A stretch of 64,000 bases of DNA, taken from NCBI GenBank assembly GCA_963725615.1, contig CAVRZO010000001.1, forward strand, positions 372,001 to 436,000, read 5' to 3'. This document shows positions 42,426 through 51,475 of this stretch, piece by piece; position 1 is the stretch's first letter, and every line of letters begins with the position of its first letter. A program made the translations under genes and the position numbers. The DNA comes from JAIQFF01 sp963725615 (GTDB lineage Bacteria > Acidobacteriota > Terriglobia > Terriglobales > Acidobacteriaceae). The notes beneath the pieces were generated by a model that made no database searches, was not told the DNA's origin, and saw nothing but the letters and a program-made list of their open reading frames with translations.

Positions 42426-42983
42426 GGTCTTCTCCTCGACGAACCCAAACCGCACTGGCACTCGGCTTCCTATGAATTTAGCTCAACCCGGCGGAAGTAG
42501 TCGACAGGCACCGTGAAGCTAGGTATGCAGCTGTTGCAGCATCGCAATTACATTCACGTCCGGTTCTGGGTGTAAGACGCTTGATTACAACATTAATGAG
42601 AGCCCTGCCTGGCGTCGGTGTGGTCAAGGTCTGTGTCGGCGGCAACCCTCCCTCGGGATCATGGACGGGTTGACCGTTATCCAGGAGGCAGTGAGGCAAT
42701 TGAAAACGCAATCCGGATCCTCATGCTGCCCGCGCTCGCCCGGACGTGAGCGGGTGATCTTCCTGTTGCGCTTCTCGCCAAAAGGCTGGCCACTCGTACC
42801 TGCCGAGCCAGCCGCCACGGCACCCAGATATATCGCTACGCCTGACACAGTTGATGCATGAATAAGATACCGGGCATCAGTGTGGCGTTCCTGATGCCCG
42901 GCATTCACTACCGCACCTGTGATCAAGGTTTCTGATGCAACGTGCACTTACATTCAGGCTTCCCGCGCTGCCGTCAGGACCGA
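42426..42983. other. Intergenic stretch without recognisable gene
   Basis: 558 bp between the aldo/keto reductase start and the S53 peptidase end. Apart from a terminator-like hairpin near 42870-42901, no gene or repeat could be supported. Open frames here lack ribosome sites and have no recognisable content. Confidence 0.5.
42859..42901 (-). terminator. Terminator-like hairpin after the S53 peptidase gene
   Basis: Perfect 11-bp stem CCGGGCATCAG / CTGATGCCCGG with a 10-nt loop (42870-42901). Read leftward it is followed by TATCTTATTCAT, a moderately U-rich tail. Confidence 0.55.
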
Positions 42984-44510
42984 TCAATGTGTGCGCACCT
43001 TGTGATGGCCAGAGCGATGGTTTCCACTTGGATCAGAGTTGTTCATCGCCTGATTCGCATCATTATCTGAAGTGAACAGGGTCAGGAAATTGACCACTTG
43101 ATCCGTCTTGGGCGAGCCCAGGCCGGTTGTGGCATCCCACTTGGTTCCGGCATTAAAGCCCTTTACGGTCACGTTTTTGCCATTGGCGTCCGGTTCGGTC
43201 ACCGTGTTGTTGCCGCTGGTTACATCGTGGAACATCGCCGAATAGTTCTTCGGAAACAGACTAAACAGGTAGAGAGTTGCGTTGATAAAGCCCAGGCTCC
43301 GCTTGGCTTTCTGGTTGGCGATCGCCACGATGCCCGCCCACTGGGGCGAGCCGGCGCTGGTGCCGCCGAAAAGATAAAACCCCGCGCCGTCGGGGAGAAA
43401 AGGGCTATCGATATCGAGATAGGTCAGCACGCCAGTGAATACGGCAGCGTTATACGACACGTCAGGCACGCCCCTTCCCTTTCGCGTAAAAGGAATACTT
43501 CCAAGTTGGTAAAACGGTGCTCGATATAAGACGCTGAAGCCGCCACCGGTTGCACCGAAGCCAAAGTCGGTTTCGTTCCAGGCTACTTCGCCCTGGTAGG
43601 TCCCGGGAGCAGGATTCGCAGCGGGATCGCAGTTGTATGCCGCCAGACAGTACTCCGCGGCGTGGAGTTCGGTGCCGCCTACGGCGGTAACCAGCGGGTC
43701 GCTGGCGGGCGACGACGCTGCCAGAACGATGGATGAGCCATCGCACGTCCCTTGCGCCGCTCCGTCGTCTCCCGAGGAAGCGATGAGGGTAATGTGTTTG
43801 AGTGTCGCTTTCACAAATAGCTTATGCTCCGCCGCCAGCAGATCCGAATCGACGCAGCTCTCATTCTCGCCGAAGCTCTGGGAAATGACGTTGCCCAGAT
43901 TGTGGTCCACCGCATACTGCGTTGCGCTCAAGATGTCGGCATCGTCGTTGGTTTTGGCGAGCACCAGGGTGATGTTTGCACCGGGCGCGATGGCATGAGC
44001 CCACTCCACGTCCAACGAGATTTCTTCCGCCCAGCCGACCATGTTCCCGTCATTACCGTCAAACGGGGTCAGGCCGTCCGGCGCGATCTGGGTGAACTTG
44101 CCGAGGCTGGGGTCATGCGGCCGGCCAAGTCCGTTCAAACCCGGCAGACCATAGAAGTCATCCAGCGCATTCAACTCCGCGTTCATATTCGGGGACTGGA
44201 ACGCGTCGACGATGACGATCGTTTTTCCCCTACCCGTAAGACCGGCGTTGATCAGGGTGTCGGTGTTGTAGGCATGCCGTATTTGATAAGGGTCATAACA
44301 GACAAATGGGGTCAGGCCTAGCTGGCACGTAAAGAGGCCATAATTCGGACTGGCGACAACGGACGGGATCGCTTGCGGGCCCCTCACGAGAAACGGCGAC
44401 ACGACCCTGTGCGAGCGGGTAACTTTAGCAGCCCCGGCTGAAGTGGCAGAAAATGCGCCAATCGGCAGCGCAACGATCAACAGCAAAGCGAAGACACTGC
44501 GTGAGTTCAT
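42984..44510 (-). CDS. Secreted S53 (sedolisin-type) peptidase
   Basis: 508 residues with a signal peptide (to about residue 27). The S53 catalytic set is visible: Glu163 and Asp167 in EEISLDVEW, Asp248 in SSGDDGA, and nucleophile Ser385 in FGGTSAGSPQWAG. A C-terminal calcium site is likely around FHDVTSGNN and WDATTGLGSP. Only about 70 residues precede the catalytic domain start (DPYQIRHAYNTDTLINAGLT), so the large pro-domain normal for S53 zymogens is missing. The C-terminal tail is polar and His-rich. Sedolisins work at acid pH outside the cell. Confidence 0.9.
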   Translation of the reverse strand: MNSRSVFALLLIVALPIGAFSATSAGAAKVTRSHRVVSPFLVRGPQAIPSVVASPNYGLFTCQLGLTPFVCYDPYQIRHAYNTDTLINAGLTGRGKTIVIVDAFQSPNMNAELNALDDFYGLPGLNGLGRPHDPSLGKFTQIAPDGLTPFDGNDGNMVGWAEEISLDVEWAHAIAPGANITLVLAKTNDDADILSATQYAVDHNLGNVISQSFGENESCVDSDLLAAEHKLFVKATLKHITLIASSGDDGAAQGTCDGSSIVLAASSPASDPLVTAVGGTELHAAEYCLAAYNCDPAANPAPGTYQGEVAWNETDFGFGATGGGFSVLYRAPFYQLGSIPFTRKGRGVPDVSYNAAVFTGVLTYLDIDSPFLPDGAGFYLFGGTSAGSPQWAGIVAIANQKAKRSLGFINATLYLFSLFPKNYSAMFHDVTSGNNTVTEPDANGKNVTVKGFNAGTKWDATTGLGSPKTDQVVNFLTLFTSDNDANQAMNNSDPSGNHRSGHHKVRTH

Positions 44511-44822
44511 TTACAAACTCCTCCTGTTCAAGATTCCGAAGTTTCCTGGGGAAGCGTTATTACGGGCCGCTGGGACGCAAATGATGACAGGTCAAGGTAA
44601 GGGTTCGCCCCAAAAAGCGCGCCAATTCTGATGCTCAGCGCAACACTTGTCAATGGTGTAGATCAATGTGGGCTGTGAAAAATCAGACGATAATCGTAAA
44701 TAGCCGCCGAAACCCGCCGGCTTCGTCGGAAAAACGACCAAAACTTTTTTTGATTCGCGTAACAGAAGCTTGTTGAAGCCTGTCTGCGTACCTGTGGGGA
44801 TTTCTCTGCAGCTCAGAATGTA
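44511..44822. other. Intergenic stretch upstream of the S53 peptidase
   Basis: 312 bp between the peptidase start and the tRNA-Ser 3' end. It probably holds the peptidase promoter (AT-richer around 44690-44770), but no clear -35/-10 pair or repeat was identified. Confidence 0.35.
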
Positions 44823-44912
44823 TGGCGGAGAGTGAGGGATTCGAACCCCCGATACCCTTCCGGGTATGCCGGTTTTCAAGACCGGTGCCATCAACCACTC
44901 GGCCAACTCTCC
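44823..44912 (-). tRNA. tRNA-Ser (TGA anticodon)
   Basis: 90 nt including an encoded CCA. Acceptor stem GGAGAGT / ACTCTCC with discriminator G. Anticodon loop CTTGAAA gives anticodon TGA, reading UCA-type serine codons. A long variable arm (CATACCCGGAAGGGTATC) and T-arm GGGGTTCGAATCCC mark a class II tRNA. Confidence 0.96.
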
Positions 44913-45155
44913 GGCTAGTACAGTTTTACTACAGTCCACAATTTTGTTGGACTGGCTCCGGGAGATTTTTCTGCCGAGCGGCGATCTGATACCGGGCTGG
45001 TCTCAGCCCCCGGGCCGCATCGCAGATGCACGAACCGTCTCCTCGGTCGCGTTCAGCTCACGAGCAGCGATGCAGTTTGTTTCGCATACTTCTTCCCTCC
45101 GCGATCATCCAATTGAGCAGTTGCACACCCCGACGGACGCCAAGAGGTACCCTGC

Positions 45156-46505
45156 ATGTTGAATCGCACCCCAGCACCCCCGTTTCTCGACGGACTCTAC
45201 GGGAAGTTTGTCGAAAACGGGATCAGGTATTTCTTCCCCAAGGCCCGGCTCGAGGCGATCGCGACCCGTTCTTATCAGGGCTCGCAGCGAATCACGGAGA
45301 ATCCCGACGGCTCATCTCTCACCCTGAACTGGCTGGGAGCTCAATACGTTCTCGACAACGGCAAACCGTTCAGCGACTCCGAACTGAAGTTGTTGAAGAG
45401 TATTGGTACGGTGCTTGATTCCCGATATCGGATGATCCTCGACCCGGCGTTGGTGGAACAACGATTCGAGCTTTTTCGCGGGTTACCCGAAGACCGATAT
45501 GTATCCGCCTATGTCGACAGCCGTCCCTATGCGGGCGAAGTGTGGAAGGGGCCGGACCGGGTCGAGGATGTCATCGAAGTGCTGCGCACCACCTCGTTGA
45601 GTACCTATGAAAACCGCCGGATCTCGACCGGGACGCTGGTGTTTGGGACGCAGCCTGATCCCTGCCACGTGCTCCCTTCGACGCCGCCCGGTGCGCTGCG
45701 CTACTCCCTGGCGCTGACTTCGATTCGCAGTTTTTACCGCCTTTGCGATGGACTGCAAACCCTGGCCTTGGTGGATCAGGACGGAAATCTTGCCGAAGTC
45801 ATCGACGTGGAGCAGTGGGCGGAACCGTTTTCGAATACTGAACTCCCCGTTCCCAGTGCCGACCGCTATCGGACCCATAGTCGCGCCACGCTCTGTGGGG
45901 GACACGTTTGCATGATTCTTACTCCCAACGGAGAAATGAAAATTATTGCCAACGGCGTGCAGATGTTCCGCTTCTTGGACGGTCGCTGGAAACTCACTGA
46001 TGCGGAGCGAAAGTACGAAATGTGGAAGGCCGCCATCGGTAATTCCGAACTGGCCCGGCGATTATTTATCGCGGCCCTGAACCTGGCGGAAGATCGGCGG
46101 GGCGGCCTGTTGGTTGTGCTTGAAGACCCCGCCAGCATTGCCACCCTGGTGTCCAGCACCGACCTGCTTTCGTCGTTGCCGGACTACGGTCCGCAGCCCC
46201 TTTCCGGATCGAAGGACCAGCTCCATTACCTGCTGCATCAGAAACGAGTACTCGAACTTCCCACCGCGGTATTAGAGACCGTGGCTCGCATCGACGGGGG
46301 GATCGTACTCGATCGTGATTCCAACCTGCTGGCTTTCGGCGCGATTCTCCGGCATCAGGACCTGACCGACTTTCACCCCGAAAACATCGAGGGCGGGCGT
46401 ACCACGGCTGCGATTGCGGCGTCCCGCTTCGGACTTGTCTTGAAAGTCAGCGAAGACGGGCTGATTTCGTTTTTTCAGAACGGCCAATGCATTTGGGACA
46501 TGTGA
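45156..46505 (+). CDS. DACNV-domain putative nucleotide sensor
   Basis: 449 residues, no signal peptide or TM. The C-terminal 130 residues look like the DisA/DAC diadenylate cyclase fold: IDGGIVLDRDSNLLAFGAIL, then EGGRTTAAIAASRFGLVLKV and SEDGLISFFQNG. In active cyclases the first motif is DGA and the second contains RHR; here they are DGG and GRTTAAI, so synthesis of c-di-AMP is unlikely and a binding/sensor role (DACNV) is more probable. The N-terminal part is not recognised. AAGAGG precedes the ATG. It stands alone between tRNA-Ser and the metalloprotease. Confidence 0.8.
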   Translation: MLNRTPAPPFLDGLYGKFVENGIRYFFPKARLEAIATRSYQGSQRITENPDGSSLTLNWLGAQYVLDNGKPFSDSELKLLKSIGTVLDSRYRMILDPALVEQRFELFRGLPEDRYVSAYVDSRPYAGEVWKGPDRVEDVIEVLRTTSLSTYENRRISTGTLVFGTQPDPCHVLPSTPPGALRYSLALTSIRSFYRLCDGLQTLALVDQDGNLAEVIDVEQWAEPFSNTELPVPSADRYRTHSRATLCGGHVCMILTPNGEMKIIANGVQMFRFLDGRWKLTDAERKYEMWKAAIGNSELARRLFIAALNLAEDRRGGLLVVLEDPASIATLVSSTDLLSSLPDYGPQPLSGSKDQLHYLLHQKRVLELPTAVLETVARIDGGIVLDRDSNLLAFGAILRHQDLTDFHPENIEGGRTTAAIAASRFGLVLKVSEDGLISFFQNGQCIWDM

Positions 46506-46514
46506 AATCCTGAT

Positions 46515-46578
46515 GGAGGACGGGCGTCCCGCCCGTCCCAGCGATGGCCCGTGATGACGGGCGGGGACGTCCGTCCTT
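46515..46578. repeat. GGACGGGCGTCC palindrome
   Basis: Left arm GGAGGACGGGCGTCCCGCCC and a near reverse-complement right arm GACGGGCGGGGACGTCCGTC. It lies just after the DACNV gene and before the metalloprotease gene. Confidence 0.6.
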
Positions 46579-46637
46579 CACAAGATCGCCAAGCTGTTTG
46601 AGCAACCGCAGGCCCGTAATGTATAAGACAAAAGCCT

Positions 46638-49127
46638 ATGAAAAGACTGCAATTTTCGCTTGCTCTGCTCGTGGTCGTTGCCGGCATTGCTATTGGCGCC
46701 GGGGCCCAGACATCGGCCAAGCCCTCCGGCGATTCTTCCGGCTTGGCGACGCGCATCGCGGGATTGGAACGACACGAGGGCTTCTTCCCCTACTACTGGG
46801 ACGAGAAAAAGGGCGATATTTTGTTTGAACTATCGCCGGCGGCGCTCAAAGGGGAATTCCTTTATTTCACCGGACTGGGCAGCGGCGTTGGCACCATCGA
46901 GGCCTTTGCCGACCGGAGTTCCTTCGGATCGGGCTCGGTGTGCCGTTTTCGGCGAGTCGGAATGCGCGTGCTGGTGATCGAAGAGAACAGCAGTTTCGTC
47001 GCTCCCAACGGCACGCCCGAGCTGCAGCATTCCGTGGAATACAGTTTCCCAACGTCGGTGCTGGCTTCGCTTCCGATTGAAGCCGAACACGATGGCACGG
47101 TGCTGGTAGATGCCGATGCCTTGCTTGTCCGCGACTCGTTTGACTTGCTTTCGCAACTACGCCGGCCGGCGCGCGCCGTGGGCGGAGTCGTAATACGCGA
47201 GCAATCGTCCAAAGCAGCCGACTGGCGGCTCGACAAAGATCGCAGCGTGCTTGATCTGGAACATACAGGAAGCTTTCCGCTCAACACCGAAGTGGAAGCG
47301 CTGCTGACTTTTGCTTCCGATTCCGAGAGCGATTTGAACCAGCCCGATCCGCATAGCTTGAGTGTCCGCGAGCATCATTCATTTGTGGCCCTGCCAGCAC
47401 CGGGATATCAACCGCTGGAGCAGGATCCCCGCGTGGGATTCAGCAGCACGAGCCTTCAGGATTTTTCCCAGCCCTACAATCAGCCGCTCACGCGTTACCT
47501 GGTGCAACGCTGGCGTCTGCAGAAGAAAGATCCGAATGCGGCAATCAGCGAGCCGGTGAAGCCGATCGTGTTTTATCTCGACCGCGCTATTCCCGAGCCG
47601 GTCCGTTCCGCGGCGCGGACGGGGGCCCTGTGGTGGAATGCGGCGTTCGAGCAGGCGGGATTCAAGAATGCGTTGCACATTGAAGACCTGCCCGAGGGCG
47701 CCGACCCGATGGACATTCGCTATCCCACCATCCAGTGGACAAACCGTTCCGGCCGGGGATGGTCGGTAGGACAGAGCCACGTTGACCTGCGCACCGGCGA
47801 AATCATTCACGCCGTGGTGCAGCTGGATTCGCATCGCATGCGCACCGTGAACAACTATTGGGAATCGGTGATGCCCTCCGGCCGCGATTCTGCTGAGCCG
47901 ACGCTGGATACATTCGCCGCCCTGGACAACCTCGATCCCCAAACCCCAGAAGAAAAAGTCATGCTGCAGCGCCTAGCGCTGCTCACCTGCCACGAAATGG
48001 GTCATGTCCTCGGCCTCGACCACAACTTCGTGGCCAGCACATATGGCCGCGGCTCGGTGATGGACTACTTCGCACCGCGCGTCAAGATTCGCGCCGATGG
48101 CACCGCCGATCTCTCCGACGCTTATATGCAGGGCACTGGAAGCTACGATCGCTTTGCCATTGAGTGGGGTTACAGCCAAGGCAAGCCGGGCAGCAACGCG
48201 GAAGAACAGCCGCGCCTGGACGCGATCGTAAAGGGTGCAATCGAGAAGGGAATTGTCTGGGGCAACATCGCCGATCCACGCTGGAATTCCTACGACGACG
48301 GCCCCGATCCTGTGACCTGGCTCAAGGAAGTTCTACCTGTCCGGAATTCGCTGCTGGCGCACTACAGCCCGCGTATGCTGCGGCCGGGCGAACCCAATTC
48401 GATGTTCACCTCGCGGCTGCCCCTGGTCTATCTGTTTCATCGCTACGCGTTGGGAGCCGCGATTAACGTGGTGGGCGGCGCCAAAATTCCGCTCTCTCTC
48501 GCCGGCGACGGGCAGCAAACGGTCATCATTTGGCCCGGCGAGAGCCAGAAAGAAGCTCTCCAATTGGCACTCAGCGCTTTGAATCCCTCCCAGCTGAACG
48601 TTCCGCCGGAAATCTGGAAGGCGCTGGCGCCGCAGGAGAACCGCGATTCAGATACGGAGCGCTTCGTGTCGTCGGCGGGATATCTTTTCAGCCCTCAGGA
48701 TGGTGCTCGCGCTGTAGCCGAAATTGTCGTTGGAGGACTGCTCGATCCCAGGCGTCTGCAGAGGCTGGCCGTGATCTCAGAGCAGGACAGCGCGGTTCCT
48801 TCGCCGGGAAGCGTGGTTTCTGGTCTGGTGAGCGCTGCGTTTTCTGCCCCCACAAAAACGGCGGCGGAACGCGATCTTGCGGGAGTGGTCCGAACCGAAG
48901 TTGCGGAGCGGTTGATGATTCTGGCGGCGAATTCCGAGGCGACGCCCGAAGTGCGGGCCGTGGCGCTGGCCGGAGTGCATGAGGTTCAGAGTGTGATCAA
49001 GAAGAACGCAACTCGCGGTCCGGCGATTGAACAGATCGATCACGAGATCACCTTGTTCCTGCAGAATCCAGAGCAGAATACGCCAAAGCTGAAATCGTCT
49101 GGGGCACCGCCGGGTCCGCCGGTCTAG
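46638..49127 (+). CDS. Secreted zinc metalloprotease (DUF5117/DUF4953 type)
   Basis: 829 residues. Signal peptide to about residue 25 (IGAGAQT). A large N-terminal beta domain (VGTIEAF, VLVIEENSSF, HSVEYSFPTSVLASLP) corresponds to the DUF5117 region. The catalytic zinc site is HEMGHVLGLDHN with His452, Glu453, His456 and His462, followed by SVMDYFAPR as the met-turn. The C-terminal 350 residues are helical. Proteins of this group are found in Acidobacteriota and Bacteroidota and are presumed periplasmic or outer-membrane proteases. The ATG at 46638 follows GTATAAGACAAAAG. Confidence 0.92.
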   Translation: MKRLQFSLALLVVVAGIAIGAGAQTSAKPSGDSSGLATRIAGLERHEGFFPYYWDEKKGDILFELSPAALKGEFLYFTGLGSGVGTIEAFADRSSFGSGSVCRFRRVGMRVLVIEENSSFVAPNGTPELQHSVEYSFPTSVLASLPIEAEHDGTVLVDADALLVRDSFDLLSQLRRPARAVGGVVIREQSSKAADWRLDKDRSVLDLEHTGSFPLNTEVEALLTFASDSESDLNQPDPHSLSVREHHSFVALPAPGYQPLEQDPRVGFSSTSLQDFSQPYNQPLTRYLVQRWRLQKKDPNAAISEPVKPIVFYLDRAIPEPVRSAARTGALWWNAAFEQAGFKNALHIEDLPEGADPMDIRYPTIQWTNRSGRGWSVGQSHVDLRTGEIIHAVVQLDSHRMRTVNNYWESVMPSGRDSAEPTLDTFAALDNLDPQTPEEKVMLQRLALLTCHEMGHVLGLDHNFVASTYGRGSVMDYFAPRVKIRADGTADLSDAYMQGTGSYDRFAIEWGYSQGKPGSNAEEQPRLDAIVKGAIEKGIVWGNIADPRWNSYDDGPDPVTWLKEVLPVRNSLLAHYSPRMLRPGEPNSMFTSRLPLVYLFHRYALGAAINVVGGAKIPLSLAGDGQQTVIIWPGESQKEALQLALSALNPSQLNVPPEIWKALAPQENRDSDTERFVSSAGYLFSPQDGARAVAEIVVGGLLDPRRLQRLAVISEQDSAVPSPGSVVSGLVSAAFSAPTKTAAERDLAGVVRTEVAERLMILAANSEATPEVRAVALAGVHEVQSVIKKNATRGPAIEQIDHEITLFLQNPEQNTPKLKSSGAPPGPPV

Positions 49128-49135
49128 CTTGGGGC

Positions 49136-49167
49136 GTGTGGGGCGGGCGCCCTCGCCCGCCCTACAC
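49136..49167. repeat. Hairpin between convergent genes
   Basis: GTGTGGGGCGGGCG / CGCCCGCCCTACAC with loop CCCT, 13 of 14 pairs. It overlaps the leuD stop codon and lies just after the metalloprotease stop, so it may serve as a shared transcript end. Confidence 0.6.
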
Positions 49168-49767
49168 GATCTTTTGTGGTGCTGGATGCCGCGCTTCGTA
49201 GGCGGTGATCTCAGCTTCGTGTTTCAGCGTGAGTCCAATGTCGTCCAGTCCTTCGAGCAGGCAATGGCGGGTGAACTCGTCGATCTCGAAGCTGGCCGAG
49301 AAGCCGTAATCATCGTGCACTTTGCGCTGCTCCAAATCAATTGAGAGATGGTAGTCAGGATGCTCCTCCACCCGGCGGACGATTTCCTCGACTTCGGCTT
49401 CGGTCAGCACCACGGTCAGCACGCCATTCTTCACGCAGTTGTTAGCAAAAATATCCGCGAACGATGAAGCGATCACCGCGCGGAATCCGAAATCATCCAA
49501 GGCCCATACCGCGTGTTCGCGCGATGATCCGCAGCCGAAATTCTTGCCGGCCACGAGCACGCTGGCTCCCTTGTGACGCGGATGGTTCAGGGAGAACGAC
49601 GGGTCGTGGGCACCGTCCTGGGTGCGGCGCCAGTCGTAGAACAGAAATTCGCCAAAGCCGGTACGCTCGATTCTCTTCAGGAACTGCTTGGGGATGATCT
49701 GATCGGTGTCAATGTTGTGGCGATGGAGCGGGGCGACTTTGCCCTTGTGTTTGCGGAATGGCTTCAT
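49162..49767 (-). CDS. leuD: 3-isopropylmalate dehydratase small subunit
   Basis: 201 residues, family-typical. HRHNIDTDQIIPKQFLKRI and GKNFGCGSSREHAVWAL are the LeuD swivel-domain signatures. With LeuC it isomerises 2-isopropylmalate to 3-isopropylmalate in leucine synthesis. It lies 78 bp downstream of leuC, the gap holding two small hairpins. leuA and leuB are not in the window. Confidence 0.96.
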   Translation of the reverse strand: MKPFRKHKGKVAPLHRHNIDTDQIIPKQFLKRIERTGFGEFLFYDWRRTQDGAHDPSFSLNHPRHKGASVLVAGKNFGCGSSREHAVWALDDFGFRAVIASSFADIFANNCVKNGVLTVVLTEAEVEEIVRRVEEHPDYHLSIDLEQRKVHDDYGFSASFEIDEFTRHCLLEGLDDIGLTLKHEAEITAYEARHPAPQKIV

Positions 49768-49786
49768 TCGTTCTCCACACTACGCG

Positions 49787-49827
49787 GGAGGGCGGGACGC
49801 CCTCCGGACAGCCGGCGGGACGCCGGC
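49787..49827. repeat. Twin small hairpins between leuC and leuD
   Basis: GGAGGGCG-GGA-CGCCCTCC (49787-49805) and GCCGGCG-GGA-CGCCGGC (49811-49827). No U-tract, so probably not a terminator; possible differential expression of leuC and leuD. Confidence 0.6.
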
Positions 49828-49845
49828 GCTACTTTAATGCGATGC

Positions 49846-51258
49846 TTACTGAAATTTCCAGTTGCGGATATCCGTGAAGTGGCCGGCGATGGCCGCTGCC
49901 GCTGCCATCATCGGACTGACCAGATGAGTGCGTCCGCCGCGTCCCTGACGGCCTTCAAAATTGCGATTGCTGGTGGAGGCGCAGCGCTCGCCCGGTTGCA
50001 GGATGTCCGGGTTCATGCCCAGGCACATGGAGCAGCCTGACTCGCGCCACTCGAAGCCGGCTTCCTGGAAGATCTTGTCGAGGCCCTCTTTCTCGGCGGC
50101 ATATTTCACCGCTTGCGATCCCGGCACCACCATGGCCCGAACTTTCGCATTCACGTGATGCCCCCTGGCCACGCGAGCTGCGGCGCGCAAATCTTCCAAT
50201 CGTGAGTTGGTGCAGGAGCCGATGAAAACCCGGTCTACGGCAATCTCTTCAACCCGGGTCCCGGGCTCGAGCCCCATATATTCCAGCATGCGCTCGGCGG
50301 CTCGGCGATCGGCGTCCGTCTTCAGTTCGCTCAAGTCTGGAACTCTTCCGCTGACCGCGACCACCATGCCCGGGTTTGTCCCCCAGGTCACGAATGGCGC
50401 CAGCTTAGAGGCATCGATTTCGACGACTTTGTCGTAGCGCGCGCCGGGATCGGAGGGCAGGGTGCGCCAGCGCGCCAGCGTCTTTTCCCAATCTCCATTG
50501 TGCGGGGCGAAGCGGCGATTCTTGATATAAGCGAAGGTGGTTTCGTCGGGCGCGATCATGCCCGCGCGGGCCCCGGCCTCGATGCTCATGTTGCACAGCG
50601 TCATCCGGCCTTCGACCGAAAGCGAGCGAACGGCTTCGCCGGCGTACTCGATAACGTGTCCGGTTGCGCCATCGGTCCCGATCTGTCCGATGATGCCGAG
50701 CGCGAGGTCTTTCGCTGTCACGCCTTCGGGCAGCGGTCCGCGCACGTCAATCAGCATGGTTTTCGGCTTGCGCTGCGGCAGGCACTGCGTCGCCAGCACG
50801 TGCTCGACTTCGGATGTACCGATGCCGAAAGCCAGCGCACCAAAAGCGCCATGGGTGCTGGTATGGCTGTCGCCGCAGACGATGGTCATGCCCGGCTGAG
50901 TGAGCCCGAGTTCAGGGCCGATGACGTGCACGATGCCCTGGTTAGGCGAGTCCATATCGAACAGCGGAACTCCGAACTCTTTGCAATTCTTCTGCAGCGC
51001 CTGGATCTGCAGCGCGGCAATCGGGTCGGTGATGGGCGTGCCCCGCGGCTCAGTCGGGATGTTGTGGTCCACGGTGGCGACTGTCCGGTTGGGCTGCCGT
51101 ACCCGGCGTCCGGCCGCCCGCAACCCGTCAAAGGCCTGGGGCGAGGTGACCTCGTGTACCAGGTGCAGGTCGATATAGAGAAGAGGAAGGCGATCCTGGG
51201 GCGAGGTGACGACATGCTCGTCCCAAACCTTCTCGAACAGGGTGCGCTTTTCAGCCAT
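49846..51258 (-). CDS. leuC: 3-isopropylmalate dehydratase large subunit
   Basis: 470 residues. Aconitase-fold subunit with substrate and cluster motifs: VATVDHNIPTEPRG, CGDSHTSTHGAFGA, FIGSCTNSRLEDL (first Cys) and the Cys pair in ESGCSMCLGMN that completes the 4Fe-4S site. Catalytic partner of LeuD. First gene of the leuC-leuD unit, divergent from the GT2 gene. A class A palindrome lies between them. Confidence 0.97.
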   Translation of the reverse strand: MAEKRTLFEKVWDEHVVTSPQDRLPLLYIDLHLVHEVTSPQAFDGLRAAGRRVRQPNRTVATVDHNIPTEPRGTPITDPIAALQIQALQKNCKEFGVPLFDMDSPNQGIVHVIGPELGLTQPGMTIVCGDSHTSTHGAFGALAFGIGTSEVEHVLATQCLPQRKPKTMLIDVRGPLPEGVTAKDLALGIIGQIGTDGATGHVIEYAGEAVRSLSVEGRMTLCNMSIEAGARAGMIAPDETTFAYIKNRRFAPHNGDWEKTLARWRTLPSDPGARYDKVVEIDASKLAPFVTWGTNPGMVVAVSGRVPDLSELKTDADRRAAERMLEYMGLEPGTRVEEIAVDRVFIGSCTNSRLEDLRAAARVARGHHVNAKVRAMVVPGSQAVKYAAEKEGLDKIFQEAGFEWRESGCSMCLGMNPDILQPGERCASTSNRNFEGRQGRGGRTHLVSPMMAAAAAIAGHFTDIRNWKFQ

Positions 51259-51290
51259 GGTGCTAAACGTATTTTATCAATAAAAGTCGG

Positions 51291-51407
51291 TGTGGGACCG
51301 GGTCTCGGACCCGGTCAGACGGTGCGCAGCACCGCTGAAGAATTGGAGCCGCAATCAAGCCGCGGCCCTTCGGGCCGCCCGACCGGGTCGAAGACCCGGT
51401 CCCACAC
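51291..51407. repeat. Long imperfect palindrome, class A variant
   Basis: Left TGTGGGACCGGGTCTCGGAC, right GACCGGGTCGAAGACCCGGT then CCCACAC. Inner hairpins GGTGCGCAGCACC and GCGGCCCTTCGGGCCGC. Shares the layout of the other class A elements with different inner hairpin sequences. Confidence 0.7.
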
Positions 51408-51475
51408 AGTCAAAGTCCCACAGTCAAAGTCCACACAGTCCAAAGCCCACGGCTGTGAGATTATGATCATCACCG

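Noticed and set aside
42624..42947. 107-codon minus-strand frame downstream of the S53 peptidase
   Set aside because: No ribosome site and it spans the terminator-like hairpin at 42870-42901.
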